From the NCBI RefSeq assembly GCF_003097235.1, contig NZ_QEQQ01000002.1, positions 62,001-126,000 of the forward strand: a DNA stretch of 64,000 nt, in the 5' to 3' direction. This document shows positions 43,156 to 52,028 of this stretch, one piece after another. How positions within the stretch are numbered: the stretch's first letter is position 1; each line of letters begins with the position of its first letter. The position numbers and the translations under genes were made by a program. The notes beneath the pieces are model-generated. The model saw only the letters and a program-made list of their open reading frames with translations, ran no database searches and was not told the DNA's origin. This DNA is from Pseudomonas sp. CC120222-01a. GTDB lineage: Bacteria; Pseudomonadota; Gammaproteobacteria; Pseudomonadales; Pseudomonadaceae.

Positions 43156-44385
43156 TTAGAACAGGACGCGCGAACGGATGGTGCCTTTGACCTGTTGCAG
43201 CTTTTCTTGCGCCAGGTCGGAGTACTCAGCGTCAACGTCGATTACTACGTAACCGACTTTCTCGTTGGTCTGCAGGAACTGACCGGAGATGTTGATGCTG
43301 TTCTCGGCGAAGACTTTGTTGATTTCGCTGAGCACGCCCGGGATGTTCTCGTGGATGTGCAGCAGGCGGTGCTTGCCAGGGTGCGCCGGCAGGGCAACTT
43401 CCGGGAAGTTGACCGACGAAACGGAAGTACCGTTGTCGCTGTACTTGACCAGTTTCTCGGCCACTTCCAGGCCGATGTTGGCCTGGGCTTCGGCGGTGGA
43501 ACCACCGATGTGCGGGGTCAGGATCACGTTGTCCAGGCCACGCAGCGGGCTTTCGAACTCTTCGTCGTTGGAGCGCGGCTCAACCGGGAACACGTCGATG
43601 GCGGCGCCGATCAGGTGCTTGTCCTTGATCGCGGCGGCCAGGTGGTCCAGTTCGACCACGGTGCCACGGGCGGCGTTGATCAGGATCGAGCCCTTCTTCA
43701 TCGCACGGATTTCTTTCTCGCCGATCATCCACTGGGTGGACGGCAGCTCAGGTACGTGCAGCGACACGATGTCGGCCAGGCCCAGCAGTTCGTTGAGGCT
43801 GGTGACCTGTACGGCGTTGCCCAGCGGCAGCTTGGTCAGCGGGTCGTAGAAGTACACCTGCATCCCCAGGTTTTCTGCCAGGACCGACAGTTGGGTACCG
43901 ATCGAGCCGTAGCCGACGATGCCCAGCTTCTTGCCGCGGATCTCGAAGGAGTTGGCCGCGCTCTTGATCCAGCCGCCACGGTGGCAGGAAGCGTTCTTCT
44001 CAGGGATGCCGCGCAGCAGCAGGATAGCCTCGGCCAGCACCAGCTCGGCCACCGAACGGGTGTTGGAATACGGTGCGTTGAACACGGCGATACCGCGTTC
44101 GCGGGCGGCTGCCAGGTCAACCTGGTTGGTGCCGATGCAGAAGCAGCCGACGGCGACCAGTTTCTTGGCGCAGTCGAAGATTTCTTCGGTCAGTTGGGTG
44201 CGCGAGCGGATGCCGATGAAGTGGGCATCGGCGATCTTTTCCTTCAGCTCGGCATCCGGCAATGAACCGGTGAGGTATTCGATGTTGGTGTAGCCGGCAG
44301 CCTTGAGGGTATCGACTGCGTTCTGGTGCACACCTTCAAGAAGAAGGAACCGGATCTTGCTCTTGTCGAGAGAAGTCTTGCTCAT
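43156..44385 (-). CDS. serA: D-3-phosphoglycerate dehydrogenase SerA
   Basis: 409-residue NAD-dependent enzyme that oxidises 3-phosphoglycerate at the start of serine synthesis. SerA of this type can also reduce 2-oxoglutarate to D-2-hydroxyglutarate. Substrate-binding segments, the Rossmann motif GIVGYGSIGTQLSVLAENLG (about 155-175), catalytic Arg/Glu/His regions (NAARGTVV, HIGGSTAEAQ) and a C-terminal ACT domain (about 335-409) for serine feedback are present. Divergent from the D-2-hydroxyglutarate dehydrogenase gene. Confidence 0.95.
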   Translation of the reverse strand: MSKTSLDKSKIRFLLLEGVHQNAVDTLKAAGYTNIEYLTGSLPDAELKEKIADAHFIGIRSRTQLTEEIFDCAKKLVAVGCFCIGTNQVDLAAARERGIAVFNAPYSNTRSVAELVLAEAILLLRGIPEKNASCHRGGWIKSAANSFEIRGKKLGIVGYGSIGTQLSVLAENLGMQVYFYDPLTKLPLGNAVQVTSLNELLGLADIVSLHVPELPSTQWMIGEKEIRAMKKGSILINAARGTVVELDHLAAAIKDKHLIGAAIDVFPVEPRSNDEEFESPLRGLDNVILTPHIGGSTAEAQANIGLEVAEKLVKYSDNGTSVSSVNFPEVALPAHPGKHRLLHIHENIPGVLSEINKVFAENSINISGQFLQTNEKVGYVVIDVDAEYSDLAQEKLQQVKGTIRSRVLF

Positions 44386-44469
44386 CTGCGTAAACCTGTA
44401 TCCCGGAGAAAAAATGGCGAGGACTGATGCCAGGCGCTACGGCAGCCTTAGCATGAACAGCGGGAGGGC

Positions 44470-44481
44470 TATGCTAGCATA
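44470..44481. promoter_or_regulatory. 12-bp perfect palindrome in the serA/D2HGDH divergent promoter region
   Basis: TATGCTAGCATA is self-complementary. It lies between the two divergent genes, 89 bp from serA and 75 bp from the dehydrogenase start. It could be a -10 region or an operator. Confidence 0.3.
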
Positions 44482-44556
44482 CGCGACACAATCTGAGCTT
44501 ATCCCGACAGGTGAAGAGTGCTCAGGGTGACTATGAATAAGTCGAGAGTTCCAGCG

Positions 44557-45954
44557 ATGACTCACCCCGCTGTAATTGATGAACTGATGACCCTTGTCGA
44601 CCCTGGCAAGGTCCTGACCGACCCCGCTTCCCTGGAAGCCTACGGCAAGGACTGGACCAAGCATTACCCGCCTGCGCCCACGGCCATCGTGTTCCCCAAG
44701 ACAGTAGAGCAGGTGCAGGCCATCGTCCGCTGGGCCAACCAGCACCAGGTTGCGCTGGTACCGTCCGGCGGGCGTACCGGGCTTTCCGCCGGCGCCGTGG
44801 CGGCCAATGGCGAAGTGGTCGTCGCCTTCGACCATATGAACCAGATTGTCGATTTCAATGCCTTCGACCGTACCGTGGTATGCCAGCCGGGAGTGATCAC
44901 CCGTCAGTTGCAGGCCTTCGCCGAAGAACAAGGCCTTTATTACCCGGTGGATTTCGCTTCCAGTGGTTCCAGCCAGATTGGCGGCAACATCGGCACCAAT
45001 GCCGGCGGTATCAAGGTCATCCGTTACGGCATGACCCGCAACTGGGTGGCCGGTCTGAAAGTGGTCACCGGCAAGGGCGAACTGCTGGAACTGAACAAGG
45101 ACCTGATCAAGAACGCCACCGGATACGACCTGCGCCAGCTGTTCATCGGCGCCGAGGGCACCCTGGGCTTCGTGGTCGAAGCGACCATGCGCCTGGACCG
45201 CGCCCCGCGCAACCTCACTGCCATGGTGCTGGGCACACCGGATTTCGACTCGATCATGCCGGTGCTGCATGCCTTTCAGGGCAAGCTCGACCTGACCGCC
45301 TTCGAGTTCTTCTCCGACAAGGGCCTGGCCAAGATCATGGCCCGTGGCGATGTGCCTGCCCCGTTCGTCAGCGACTGCCCGTTCTATGCCTTGCTGGAGT
45401 TCGAAGCCAGCACCGAGGACGTGGCCAACGAAGCGCTGGCCACCTTCGAGCACTGCGTCGAGCAGGGCTGGGTGCTGGATGGGGTGATGAGCCAGAGCGA
45501 AACCCAGCTGAAGAACCTGTGGAAGCTGCGTGAGTACTTGTCCGAAACCATCTCCCACTGGACCCCGTACAAGAACGACATTTCCGTCACCGTTTCCAAG
45601 GTGCCGGCGTTCCTGCGCGATATCGATGCCATCGTCAGCCAGCATTACCCGGACTATGAAGTGGTCTGGTACGGCCACATCGGCGACGGCAACCTGCACC
45701 TGAACATCCTCAAGCCCGAGCACATGAGCAAGGATGACTTCTTTGCCTCGTGCACCAAGGTCAACAAGTGGGTATTCGAGATCGTCCAGCGTTACAACGG
45801 TTCGATTTCGGCCGAGCACGGCGTGGGCATGACCAAGCGCGACTACCTTGGCTACAGCCGCTCGCCGGATGAAATTGCCTGCATGAAGGCAATCAAGGCC
45901 GTATTCGACCCTAATGGCATCATGAATCCGGGTAAGATCTTCGCTCCTGAATAA
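44557..45954 (+). CDS. FAD-linked D-2-hydroxyglutarate dehydrogenase
   Basis: 465-residue FAD-binding oxidoreductase (FAD_binding_4 plus FAD-oxidase C). Visible: the FAD loop VALVPSGGRTGLSAGAV, SSGSSQIGGNIGTNAGGIKV, and the metal-binding VVWYGHIGDGNLHLNIL near the C-terminus, then AEHGVGMTKRDYL. In Pseudomonas this enzyme recycles D-2-hydroxyglutarate made by SerA to 2-oxoglutarate, passing electrons to the respiratory chain; the head-to-head arrangement supports that coupling. The start at 44557 gives the length usual for the family (464 in P. stutzeri); ATG 44533 is an alternative. Confidence 0.88.
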   Translation: MTHPAVIDELMTLVDPGKVLTDPASLEAYGKDWTKHYPPAPTAIVFPKTVEQVQAIVRWANQHQVALVPSGGRTGLSAGAVAANGEVVVAFDHMNQIVDFNAFDRTVVCQPGVITRQLQAFAEEQGLYYPVDFASSGSSQIGGNIGTNAGGIKVIRYGMTRNWVAGLKVVTGKGELLELNKDLIKNATGYDLRQLFIGAEGTLGFVVEATMRLDRAPRNLTAMVLGTPDFDSIMPVLHAFQGKLDLTAFEFFSDKGLAKIMARGDVPAPFVSDCPFYALLEFEASTEDVANEALATFEHCVEQGWVLDGVMSQSETQLKNLWKLREYLSETISHWTPYKNDISVTVSKVPAFLRDIDAIVSQHYPDYEVVWYGHIGDGNLHLNILKPEHMSKDDFFASCTKVNKWVFEIVQRYNGSISAEHGVGMTKRDYLGYSRSPDEIACMKAIKAVFDPNGIMNPGKIFAPE

Positions 45955-45978
45955 AAGCAGTAATCAAAGGAGTCGGCC

Positions 45979-46644
45979 ATGAGTTACCAGCACCAGTACG
46001 TAGACGGCACGCGCATTCATTTCCCGCTGGGCAAAGTGGTGTGCATCGGCCGCAACTACGCCGAACATGCCAAGGAACTGGACAACCCCATTCCTTCCGA
46101 GCCGCTGCTGTTCATCAAGCCGGGTAGCTGCGTGGTGCCACTGGAAGGCGGGTTCAAGATCCCGACCGACCGTGGCTCGGTGCACTACGAGGCCGAAATT
46201 GCCGTGCTGCTGGGCAAGCCGCTGTCGTCCACTGCGTCCGAGGAAGAAGTGCTGGACGCCATCTCCGGCTACGCCCCGGCGCTGGACCTGACCCTGCGCG
46301 ACGTGCAGGCCAAGCTCAAGGAAAAGGGCCTGCCTTGGGAGCTGTGCAAGAGCTTTGACGGTGCTTGCGTACTGCCACCGTTCGTTTCCGCTGCGTCCTT
46401 TGAAGATGTGACCGATATTCCGGTGCGCCTGACCATCAATGGTGAAGTGCGTCAGGACGGCAACAGCGCGATGATGCTCAACCCGATCGTGCCGATCATC
46501 CAGTACATGGCGGCGCACTTCTCGCTGCAGGCCGGGGATGTGATCCTGACCGGCACCCCGGCCGGTGTCGGGCCGTTCGCTGTCGGTGACGAGCTGGTAC
46601 TGGAGCTGCCAGGCGTCTGCCGCTTCGAGAGCCGGGTGCTCTGA
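45979..46644 (+). CDS. Fumarylacetoacetate hydrolase family protein
   Basis: 221-residue FAH-fold protein. Metal-binding EAEIAVLLGK, CIGRNYAEHAKEL near the N-terminus and VILTGTPAGVGPF near the C-terminus are family signatures. Members include acylpyruvase and oxaloacetate tautomerase/decarboxylase activities; which applies is unknown. AAAGGAG precedes the ATG. It lies 24 bp after the dehydrogenase gene, probably in one operon. Confidence 0.87.
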   Translation: MSYQHQYVDGTRIHFPLGKVVCIGRNYAEHAKELDNPIPSEPLLFIKPGSCVVPLEGGFKIPTDRGSVHYEAEIAVLLGKPLSSTASEEEVLDAISGYAPALDLTLRDVQAKLKEKGLPWELCKSFDGACVLPPFVSAASFEDVTDIPVRLTINGEVRQDGNSAMMLNPIVPIIQYMAAHFSLQAGDVILTGTPAGVGPFAVGDELVLELPGVCRFESRVL

Positions 46645-46666
46645 TCTCAAAGTCTGTCGCGATTCA

Positions 46667-46783
46667 TGTGGGAGCGGCCTTGCGTCGCGAAAGGGCCGCA
46701 AAGCGGCCCCGACATTATCAGCGGTTACGCTGAAATCTTGGGGCTGCTCTGCAGCCCTTTCGCGACGCAAGGCCGCTCCCACA
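46667..46783. repeat. REP pair after the FAH-family gene
   Basis: TGTGGGAGCGGCCTTGCGTC...GCGGCCCC and inverted partner GGGGCTGCTCTGCAGCCC...CCGCTCCCACA. Confidence 0.85.
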
Positions 46784-46871
46784 AAGAGCGCGCCCAGGCT
46801 GATATTGATCTTTTTTTCACACCCCATCCGGATAATGCGCGGATCTTCGCCCATATCCCCAGGAATTTCGC

Positions 46872-47795
46872 ATGCCAGCATCCTCCAGCGCATCCGCATC
46901 CCCCAAGCGCCGCTTCTACTTGCGCTGGCCCTTCGGCCTGGCCGTTGCGGCGGTGATCGGTTACGGCGTGGCCGTGGCCATGCACTGGGATGACCGCGGC
47001 ATGCTGTGGGTCAAGGAAGGATTCGAAACCAGCGCCGAACGCAGCGAGAGCGTGTGGCTGCCGGACTATCAGGTCGACATCGACGCCAAGGTGCTGCCGG
47101 GCATGGAAGATGACGAAGCTTCGGACGTTGCCTACAGCCCGCACACCCGCACGCTGTTTGCAGTGATGGGTAAAAACCCGTTCCTGGTCGAACTCAGCCT
47201 CGACGGCGACGTGCTGCGCAAGATCCCGCTGGTAGGCTGGAGCAACCCGGAAGGCGTCGCCGTGATGGAAGATGGCAACGTGGCGATCACCGATGAGCGC
47301 CTGCACGACCTGACCGTGGTCAAGGTGGATGCGCAGACCGCTTCGCTGAACCACGCAGACTTCCCGAGTTACGACCTCGGCGAGTCGGTGAAGCGCAACA
47401 AGGGCTTCGAAGGCGTGGCTTGGGACCCGATGCGCCAGCGTCTGGTGATTGGCGAGGAGCGGCCGCCGAAGCTGTACACCTGGAGCAGCGACGGGCGTGG
47501 CCCGCTCAAGGGTGACAAACAGGTCTTGGCCAACGATGAACTCGACCTGCGCAACCTGTCGGCCCTGGGGGTCGACCCGCGCACGGGGCATCTGCTGGTG
47601 TTGTCGGCCGATTCCAACATGCTGCTGGAGCTTGACGAGCAAGGTCAGCAGGTCAGCTTCATGACCTTGCTGGGTGGCTTCAATGGCCTGCAGCACACCA
47701 TCCCGCGTGCCGAAGGCGTTGCCATGGATGATCAGGGCAACCTGTACATGGTCAGCGAGCCGAACCTGTTCTATCGCTTCAAGAAGAACGACTGA
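46872..47795 (+). CDS. SdiA-regulated family beta-propeller protein, membrane anchored
   Basis: 307 residues. A basic N-terminus and a helix at about 17-35 (YLRWPFGLAVAAVIGYGVAV) anchor a periplasmic beta-propeller with repeated blades: ASDVAYSPHTRTLFAVMGKN, PEGVAVMEDGNVAITDERLH, FEGVAWDPMRQRLVIGEERP. This is the SdiA-regulated (YjiK) pattern, generally seen in periplasmic propellers of unknown ligand. The ATG follows AGGAATTTCGC. Convergent with rpiA. Confidence 0.83.
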   Translation: MPASSSASASPKRRFYLRWPFGLAVAAVIGYGVAVAMHWDDRGMLWVKEGFETSAERSESVWLPDYQVDIDAKVLPGMEDDEASDVAYSPHTRTLFAVMGKNPFLVELSLDGDVLRKIPLVGWSNPEGVAVMEDGNVAITDERLHDLTVVKVDAQTASLNHADFPSYDLGESVKRNKGFEGVAWDPMRQRLVIGEERPPKLYTWSSDGRGPLKGDKQVLANDELDLRNLSALGVDPRTGHLLVLSADSNMLLELDEQGQQVSFMTLLGGFNGLQHTIPRAEGVAMDDQGNLYMVSEPNLFYRFKKND

Positions 47796-47825
47796 CCGGG
47801 GCGTTCGGCTCGCTTGCGAATGCCG

Positions 47826-48500
47826 TTACTCGGCCTTGAGGGACTTCACGCCTTCGGCGGTGCCCAGCAGCAGCAGGTCCGCCGGGCGCGCCGCGAACAG
47901 GCCGTTGGTCACCACGCCGACGATGGCGTTGATCTGTGCTTCCAGCTCCACCGGGTTGGTGATCTGCAGGTTGTGCACATCGAGGATCACGTTGCCGTTG
48001 TCGGTGACCACGCCTTCACGGTACACCGGGTCGCCGCCCAGCTTGACCAGCTGACGCGCCACGTGGCTGCGGGCCATCGGGATGACCTCGACCGGCAGCG
48101 GGAAGGCGCCCAGCACCGGCACCAGCTTGCTGCCGTCGGCGATGCAGATGAAAGTCTTGGCCACGGCCGCGACGATCTTCTCGCGGGTCAGGGCCGCGCC
48201 GCCGCCTTTGATCAGGTTCAGGTGTGCGTCACTTTCGTCGGCGCCGTCGACATAGAACTCCAGCTCGCTGACGCTGTTCAGCTCGTAGACCGGGATGCCA
48301 TGGCCCTTCAGACGCTGGGCGGTGGCCTCGGAGCTGGCGACCGCACCATCGAAGGCGGTCTTGTGCTGGGCCAGGGCGTCAATGAAGAAGTTGGCAGTCG
48401 AACCGGTGCCGACACCGACGACGCTCTTTTCATCCAGCTTCGGCAGAATGAAGTCGACAGCGGCCTGGGCGACGGCCTGTTTGAGTTGGTCCTGGGTCAT
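47826..48500 (-). CDS. rpiA: Ribose-5-phosphate isomerase A
   Basis: 224-residue cytoplasmic enzyme interconverting ribose-5-phosphate and ribulose-5-phosphate. Motifs: [16 protein letters not shown] (phosphate binding), [20 protein letters not shown] (catalytic Asp/Lys) and [11 protein letters not shown]. Divergent from ilvA with a 134-bp gap; convergent with the propeller gene. Confidence 0.95.
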   Translation of the reverse strand: MTQDQLKQAVAQAAVDFILPKLDEKSVVGVGTGSTANFFIDALAQHKTAFDGAVASSEATAQRLKGHGIPVYELNSVSELEFYVDGADESDAHLNLIKGGGAALTREKIVAAVAKTFICIADGSKLVPVLGAFPLPVEVIPMARSHVARQLVKLGGDPVYREGVVTDNGNVILDVHNLQITNPVELEAQINAIVGVVTNGLFAARPADLLLLGTAEGVKSLKAE

Positions 48501-48634
48501 GCGGGCTCCGGAAAGGGGCAGGGCGGTAATGAAAGGAGCCTAGTATAACGGCTCGGGCGGCTTTGCTGTGGTCGCCCGACGTAGCGCTGGGGTAGACTCG
48601 CAGCCCTTGTCCCGCGGCCAGTGATGCTTTCCCG

Positions 48635-50149
48635 ATGCTCGAACAGTACGTCAAGAAGATCCTCACCTCGCGCGTCTACGACGTCGCCGTCGAAACCCCG
48701 TTGCACAGCGCCGGGCAGCTGAGCAAGCGCCTGGGCAACCAGATTCTGCTCAAGCGCGAAGACTTGCAGCCGGTGTTCTCGTTCAAGATCCGCGGGGCGT
48801 ACAACAAGCTGGCGCAGCTGACCCCGGAAGAACTGGCCCGCGGCGTGGTCACCGCCTCGGCCGGCAACCATGCCCAGGGCGTGGCCCTGGCGGCCCGCGA
48901 GCTGGGCATCAAGGCCACCATCGTGATGCCCAAGACCACCCCGGAGATCAAGGTCGAAGGCGTGCGTTCGCGCGGCGGCAAGGTGGTGTTGCATGGCGAC
49001 TCGTTCCCCGAGGCGCTGGCCTACTCGCTGAAGCTGGTCGACGAGAAAGGCTTCGTCTATATCCACCCCTATGACGACCCGCACACCATTGCCGGCCAGG
49101 GCACCGTGGCGATGGAAATCCTCCGTCAGCACCCGGGGCAGCTGGACGCGATCTTCGTCCCGGTGGGCGGCGGTGGGCTGATTGCCGGCATCGCGGCCTA
49201 TGTGAAATACCTGCGCCCGGAAATCAAGGTGATCGGCGTCGAGCCGGATGACTCCAACTGCCTGCAGGCCGCGATGGCAGCTGGCGAGCGCGTGGTGCTG
49301 CCGCAGGTCGGGCTGTTCGCCGACGGCGTGGCAGTGGCCCAGATCGGCCAGCACACCTTCGACATCTGCCGTCTTCATGTGGATGAGGTGGTGACGGTCA
49401 GCACTGATGAAATCTGTGCGGCGATCAAGGATATCTACGACGATACCCGCTCGATCACCGAACCTGCGGGCGCGTTGGGCGTGGCGGGCATCAAGAAGTA
49501 TGTCGAGCTCAAAGGCGTGACCGGGCAGACCCTGGTTGCCATCGATTCGGGCGCCAACGTCAACTTCGACCGCCTGCGTCATGTGGCCGAGCGTGCCGAG
49601 CTGGGCGAGAAACGCGAAGCCATCATCGCCGTGACCATCCCCGAGCGCCCGGGCAGTTTCAAGGCCTTCTGCGAAGCCATTGGCAAGCGCCAGATCACCG
49701 AGTTCAACTACCGCAAGCACACCTCCGATGAGGCGCACATCTTCGTCGGCGTGCAGACCCACCCGGAAAACGACCCACGGGCCGCGCTGGTACAGAACCT
49801 GATCGATCAGGGCTTCCCGGTGACCGACCTGACCGACAACGAACTGGCCAAGCTGCACATCCGCCACATGGTCGGTGGCCATTCGGCCGGTGCCAGCGAC
49901 GAAATCGTGCTGCGCTTCGAGTTCCCCGAGCGGCCGGGGGCGCTGTTCAACTTCCTCACCAAGCTGGGCGGGCGCTGGAATATCTCGATGTTCCACTACC
50001 GCAACCACGGCGCGGCTGACGGGCGCGTGGTGGCTGGCTTGCAGGTGCCAGAGGACGAGCGCCACCTGGTACCGGCGGCGCTGGCCAAGATCGGTTACCC
50101 GTACTGGGATGAGACCGATAACCCGGCGTACAAGCTGTTCCTGGGTTGA
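48635..50149 (+). CDS. ilvA: Biosynthetic threonine ammonia-lyase IlvA
   Basis: 504 residues. PLP domain (about 1-320): FSFKIRGAYNKL contains the Schiff-base Lys, SAGNHAQGVALAAREL the phosphate-contact Ser, and GGGGLIAGIAAYVK the glycine loop. Two ACT-like regulatory domains follow (about 330-410 and 420-504; IAVTIPERPGSFKAFCEAIG and LRFEFPERPGALFNFLTKLG), which mark the biosynthetic, isoleucine-inhibited form. It converts threonine to 2-oxobutanoate for isoleucine synthesis. Confidence 0.94.
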   Translation: MLEQYVKKILTSRVYDVAVETPLHSAGQLSKRLGNQILLKREDLQPVFSFKIRGAYNKLAQLTPEELARGVVTASAGNHAQGVALAARELGIKATIVMPKTTPEIKVEGVRSRGGKVVLHGDSFPEALAYSLKLVDEKGFVYIHPYDDPHTIAGQGTVAMEILRQHPGQLDAIFVPVGGGGLIAGIAAYVKYLRPEIKVIGVEPDDSNCLQAAMAAGERVVLPQVGLFADGVAVAQIGQHTFDICRLHVDEVVTVSTDEICAAIKDIYDDTRSITEPAGALGVAGIKKYVELKGVTGQTLVAIDSGANVNFDRLRHVAERAELGEKREAIIAVTIPERPGSFKAFCEAIGKRQITEFNYRKHTSDEAHIFVGVQTHPENDPRAALVQNLIDQGFPVTDLTDNELAKLHIRHMVGGHSAGASDEIVLRFEFPERPGALFNFLTKLGGRWNISMFHYRNHGAADGRVVAGLQVPEDERHLVPAALAKIGYPYWDETDNPAYKLFLG

Positions 50150-50187
50150 GCGGCTAAGCTTGGCTAATCGCTCAAGGATGTGAAGCC

Positions 50188-50613
50188 ATGGAACACCTGA
50201 CCACTCTCAAGGCCCTGCACATCATCGCCACCGCGCTGTTGTTGCTGGGCGCCCTGGGCCTGACCGCCTGGACCGTGCGGGCCCGCCGCCAGGGCGATGC
50301 CGAAGCCTATGCCAAGCTGCTGCGCCGGCCGCTGGTGTTCGTCTGGCTGGTGATGGGGGTGTGCCTGGTGAGCATGCCGTTTACCGGCTGGTGGCTGGTG
50401 CATCTGGTGGGTTGGCCGCTGGGGCAGACCTGGCTGCTGGCATCCAGTGTCATCTATACGCTGGGTGCGTTTGCCGGGTGGTGGCTGCTGGTGCGGCTGA
50501 ACCGGCTGCGCAAGGCTGAAGGGGTGGGGCTGCGCTTTACCCTGGCCTTGGCGGTGTTTAGCGGGGTGTGCTTCCTGTCCATCGCCGGGCTGATGGGCGC
50601 CAAGCCGGTCTGA
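50188..50613 (+). CDS. DUF2269 integral membrane protein
   Basis: 141 residues with four predicted helices (about 8-28, 48-70, 78-102, 115-137). The HxxA motif LKALHIIATALLLLGALGLT starts it. Matches DUF2269, small heme-protein-like membrane proteins of unknown function. AAGGATG lies 7 bases before the ATG. It follows ilvA by 38 bp and may be co-transcribed. Confidence 0.75.
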   Translation: MEHLTTLKALHIIATALLLLGALGLTAWTVRARRQGDAEAYAKLLRRPLVFVWLVMGVCLVSMPFTGWWLVHLVGWPLGQTWLLASSVIYTLGAFAGWWLLVRLNRLRKAEGVGLRFTLALAVFSGVCFLSIAGLMGAKPV

Positions 50614-50618
50614 GGCCT

Positions 50619-50721
50619 GGGGAGGGCTTTGCCCTCCATCGCGACACAAGGCCGCTCCTACAAGGGAATGCGGTTCCTGTAGGAGCGGCCTTGTGTCGCG
50701 AAAGGGCTGCATAGCAGCCCC
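50619..50721. repeat. REP pair between DUF2269 gene and HAD phosphatase
   Basis: GGGGAGGGC...GGCCGCTCCTACA and CTGTAGGAGCGGCCTTGTGT...GCAGCCCC, in inverted orientation between convergent genes. Confidence 0.82.
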
Positions 50722-50728
50722 GACAATC

Positions 50729-51385
50729 TCAATCCCTCAGCGAAACCACCGGCCACCCACGTTTCTCGGCCTCGGCCCGCAGGTTCGGGTCCGGATCCAC
50801 CGCCACTGCATGGGTCACCCGCTCTAGCAACGGCAGGTCGTTCATCGAGTCGCTGTAGAAATAGCTGTCCTCCAGGTCGAACCCGTTCTCCAGCATCCAG
50901 CGCTCCAGCCGCGTCACCTTGCCTTCACGGAAACACGCTATATCGGTACTACGCCCGGTATAGCGGCCGTCCTGCGTCTCGCATTCGGTGGCCAGCAGCA
51001 CGCGCACGCCCAGGCGGCGGGCAATCGGGGCGGTGACGAAGCGGTTGGTGGCGGTGATGATCACCAGCTGGTCGCCGGCCTCGCGGTGCTGCTGCAGCAA
51101 GGCCAGTGCCTTGGGCAGGATGATCGGCTCGATGCAGTCACCCATGAACTCGCGGTGCCATTGGTCGAGCTGTACCGGCTCGGTGGCGGCGAGGATTTCC
51201 ATGGAAAAGGCCAGGTAGGCCTGCAGGTCCAGGGTGCCGTTCAGGTAGTCCTGGTAGAAAGCGTCGTTGCGTTTCTTGTACGCGACCGGGTCGAGAATGC
51301 CCCGCTCGCACAGGTAGTCACCCCAGGCGTGGTCACTGTCGCCACCGAGGAGGGTATTGTCCAGGTCGAATAAAGCCAGGCGCAT
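50729..51385 (-). CDS. HAD-IB family phosphatase (HisN/SerB-like)
   Basis: 218 residues starting [20 protein letters not shown], the HAD motif I DxDxT with both Asp. Motif II is VIITATN, motif III Lys lies before ERWMLENGF, and motif IV is [14 protein letters not shown]. The helical C1 cap is typical of subfamily IB. The P. aeruginosa gene at the same position next to rppH (PA0335) has been reported as histidinol-phosphatase, so that role is plausible. Divergent from rppH. An in-frame upstream extension lacks a Shine-Dalgarno sequence. Confidence 0.85.
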   Translation of the reverse strand: MRLALFDLDNTLLGGDSDHAWGDYLCERGILDPVAYKKRNDAFYQDYLNGTLDLQAYLAFSMEILAATEPVQLDQWHREFMGDCIEPIILPKALALLQQHREAGDQLVIITATNRFVTAPIARRLGVRVLLATECETQDGRYTGRSTDIACFREGKVTRLERWMLENGFDLEDSYFYSDSMNDLPLLERVTHAVAVDPDPNLRAEAEKRGWPVVSLRD

Positions 51386-51526
51386 CGCGGTCACTCGTGT
51401 CAGCCACAGGGTAGGCCCGCAGAATACGGAGTTTTCACCGCGCTGCACATAAGCTTGGCGGGCGCGTTGCTGCGCTTGCAAGCTTTGTGGAACAATGCGG
51501 TGACATGCGTTTGCGAGGTTGCTGCC

Positions 51527-52006
51527 GTGATCGACCCGGATGGTTTTCGCCCCAATGTCGGGATCATTCTGACGAATGATGCCGGGCAGGTGCTATGGGC
51601 TCGGCGGATCAACCAGGATGCCTGGCAATTTCCCCAGGGTGGTATCAACCCTGACGAGACGCCAGAAGATGCCCTGTACCGCGAGCTGAACGAAGAAGTT
51701 GGCCTTGAACGCGACGATGTGGAAATTCTTGCCTGCACCCGCGGCTGGTTGCGTTATCGTTTACCCCAGCGGCTGGTCCGCACTCACAGCCAACCGCTGT
51801 GCATCGGCCAGAAGCAAAAGTGGTTTCTGCTGCGCCTGGTGAGCAATGAACAACGGGTGCGGATGGACCTGACCGGCAAGCCGGAATTCGACGGCTGGCG
51901 CTGGGTCAGCTATTGGTATCCGCTGGGCCAGGTGGTGACATTCAAGCGTGAAGTCTACCGCCGTGCCCTGAAAGAGCTTGCACCGCGTCTGCTGACGCGC
52001 GACTGA
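51527..52006 (+). CDS. rppH: RNA pyrophosphohydrolase RppH (Nudix)
   Basis: 159 residues from a GTG start at 51527 ([20 protein letters not shown]), preceded by GAGG at good spacing and matching the usual family length. The Nudix box [20 protein letters not shown] continues to EVGL. It removes pyrophosphate from 5'-triphosphate mRNA ends and initiates decay. It lies 22 bp upstream of ptsP, as in other Pseudomonas, suggesting co-transcription. Confidence 0.93.
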   Translation: MIDPDGFRPNVGIILTNDAGQVLWARRINQDAWQFPQGGINPDETPEDALYRELNEEVGLERDDVEILACTRGWLRYRLPQRLVRTHSQPLCIGQKQKWFLLRLVSNEQRVRMDLTGKPEFDGWRWVSYWYPLGQVVTFKREVYRRALKELAPRLLTRD

Positions 52007-52028
52007 CGACGGAGTTCGACCCCGAGCC

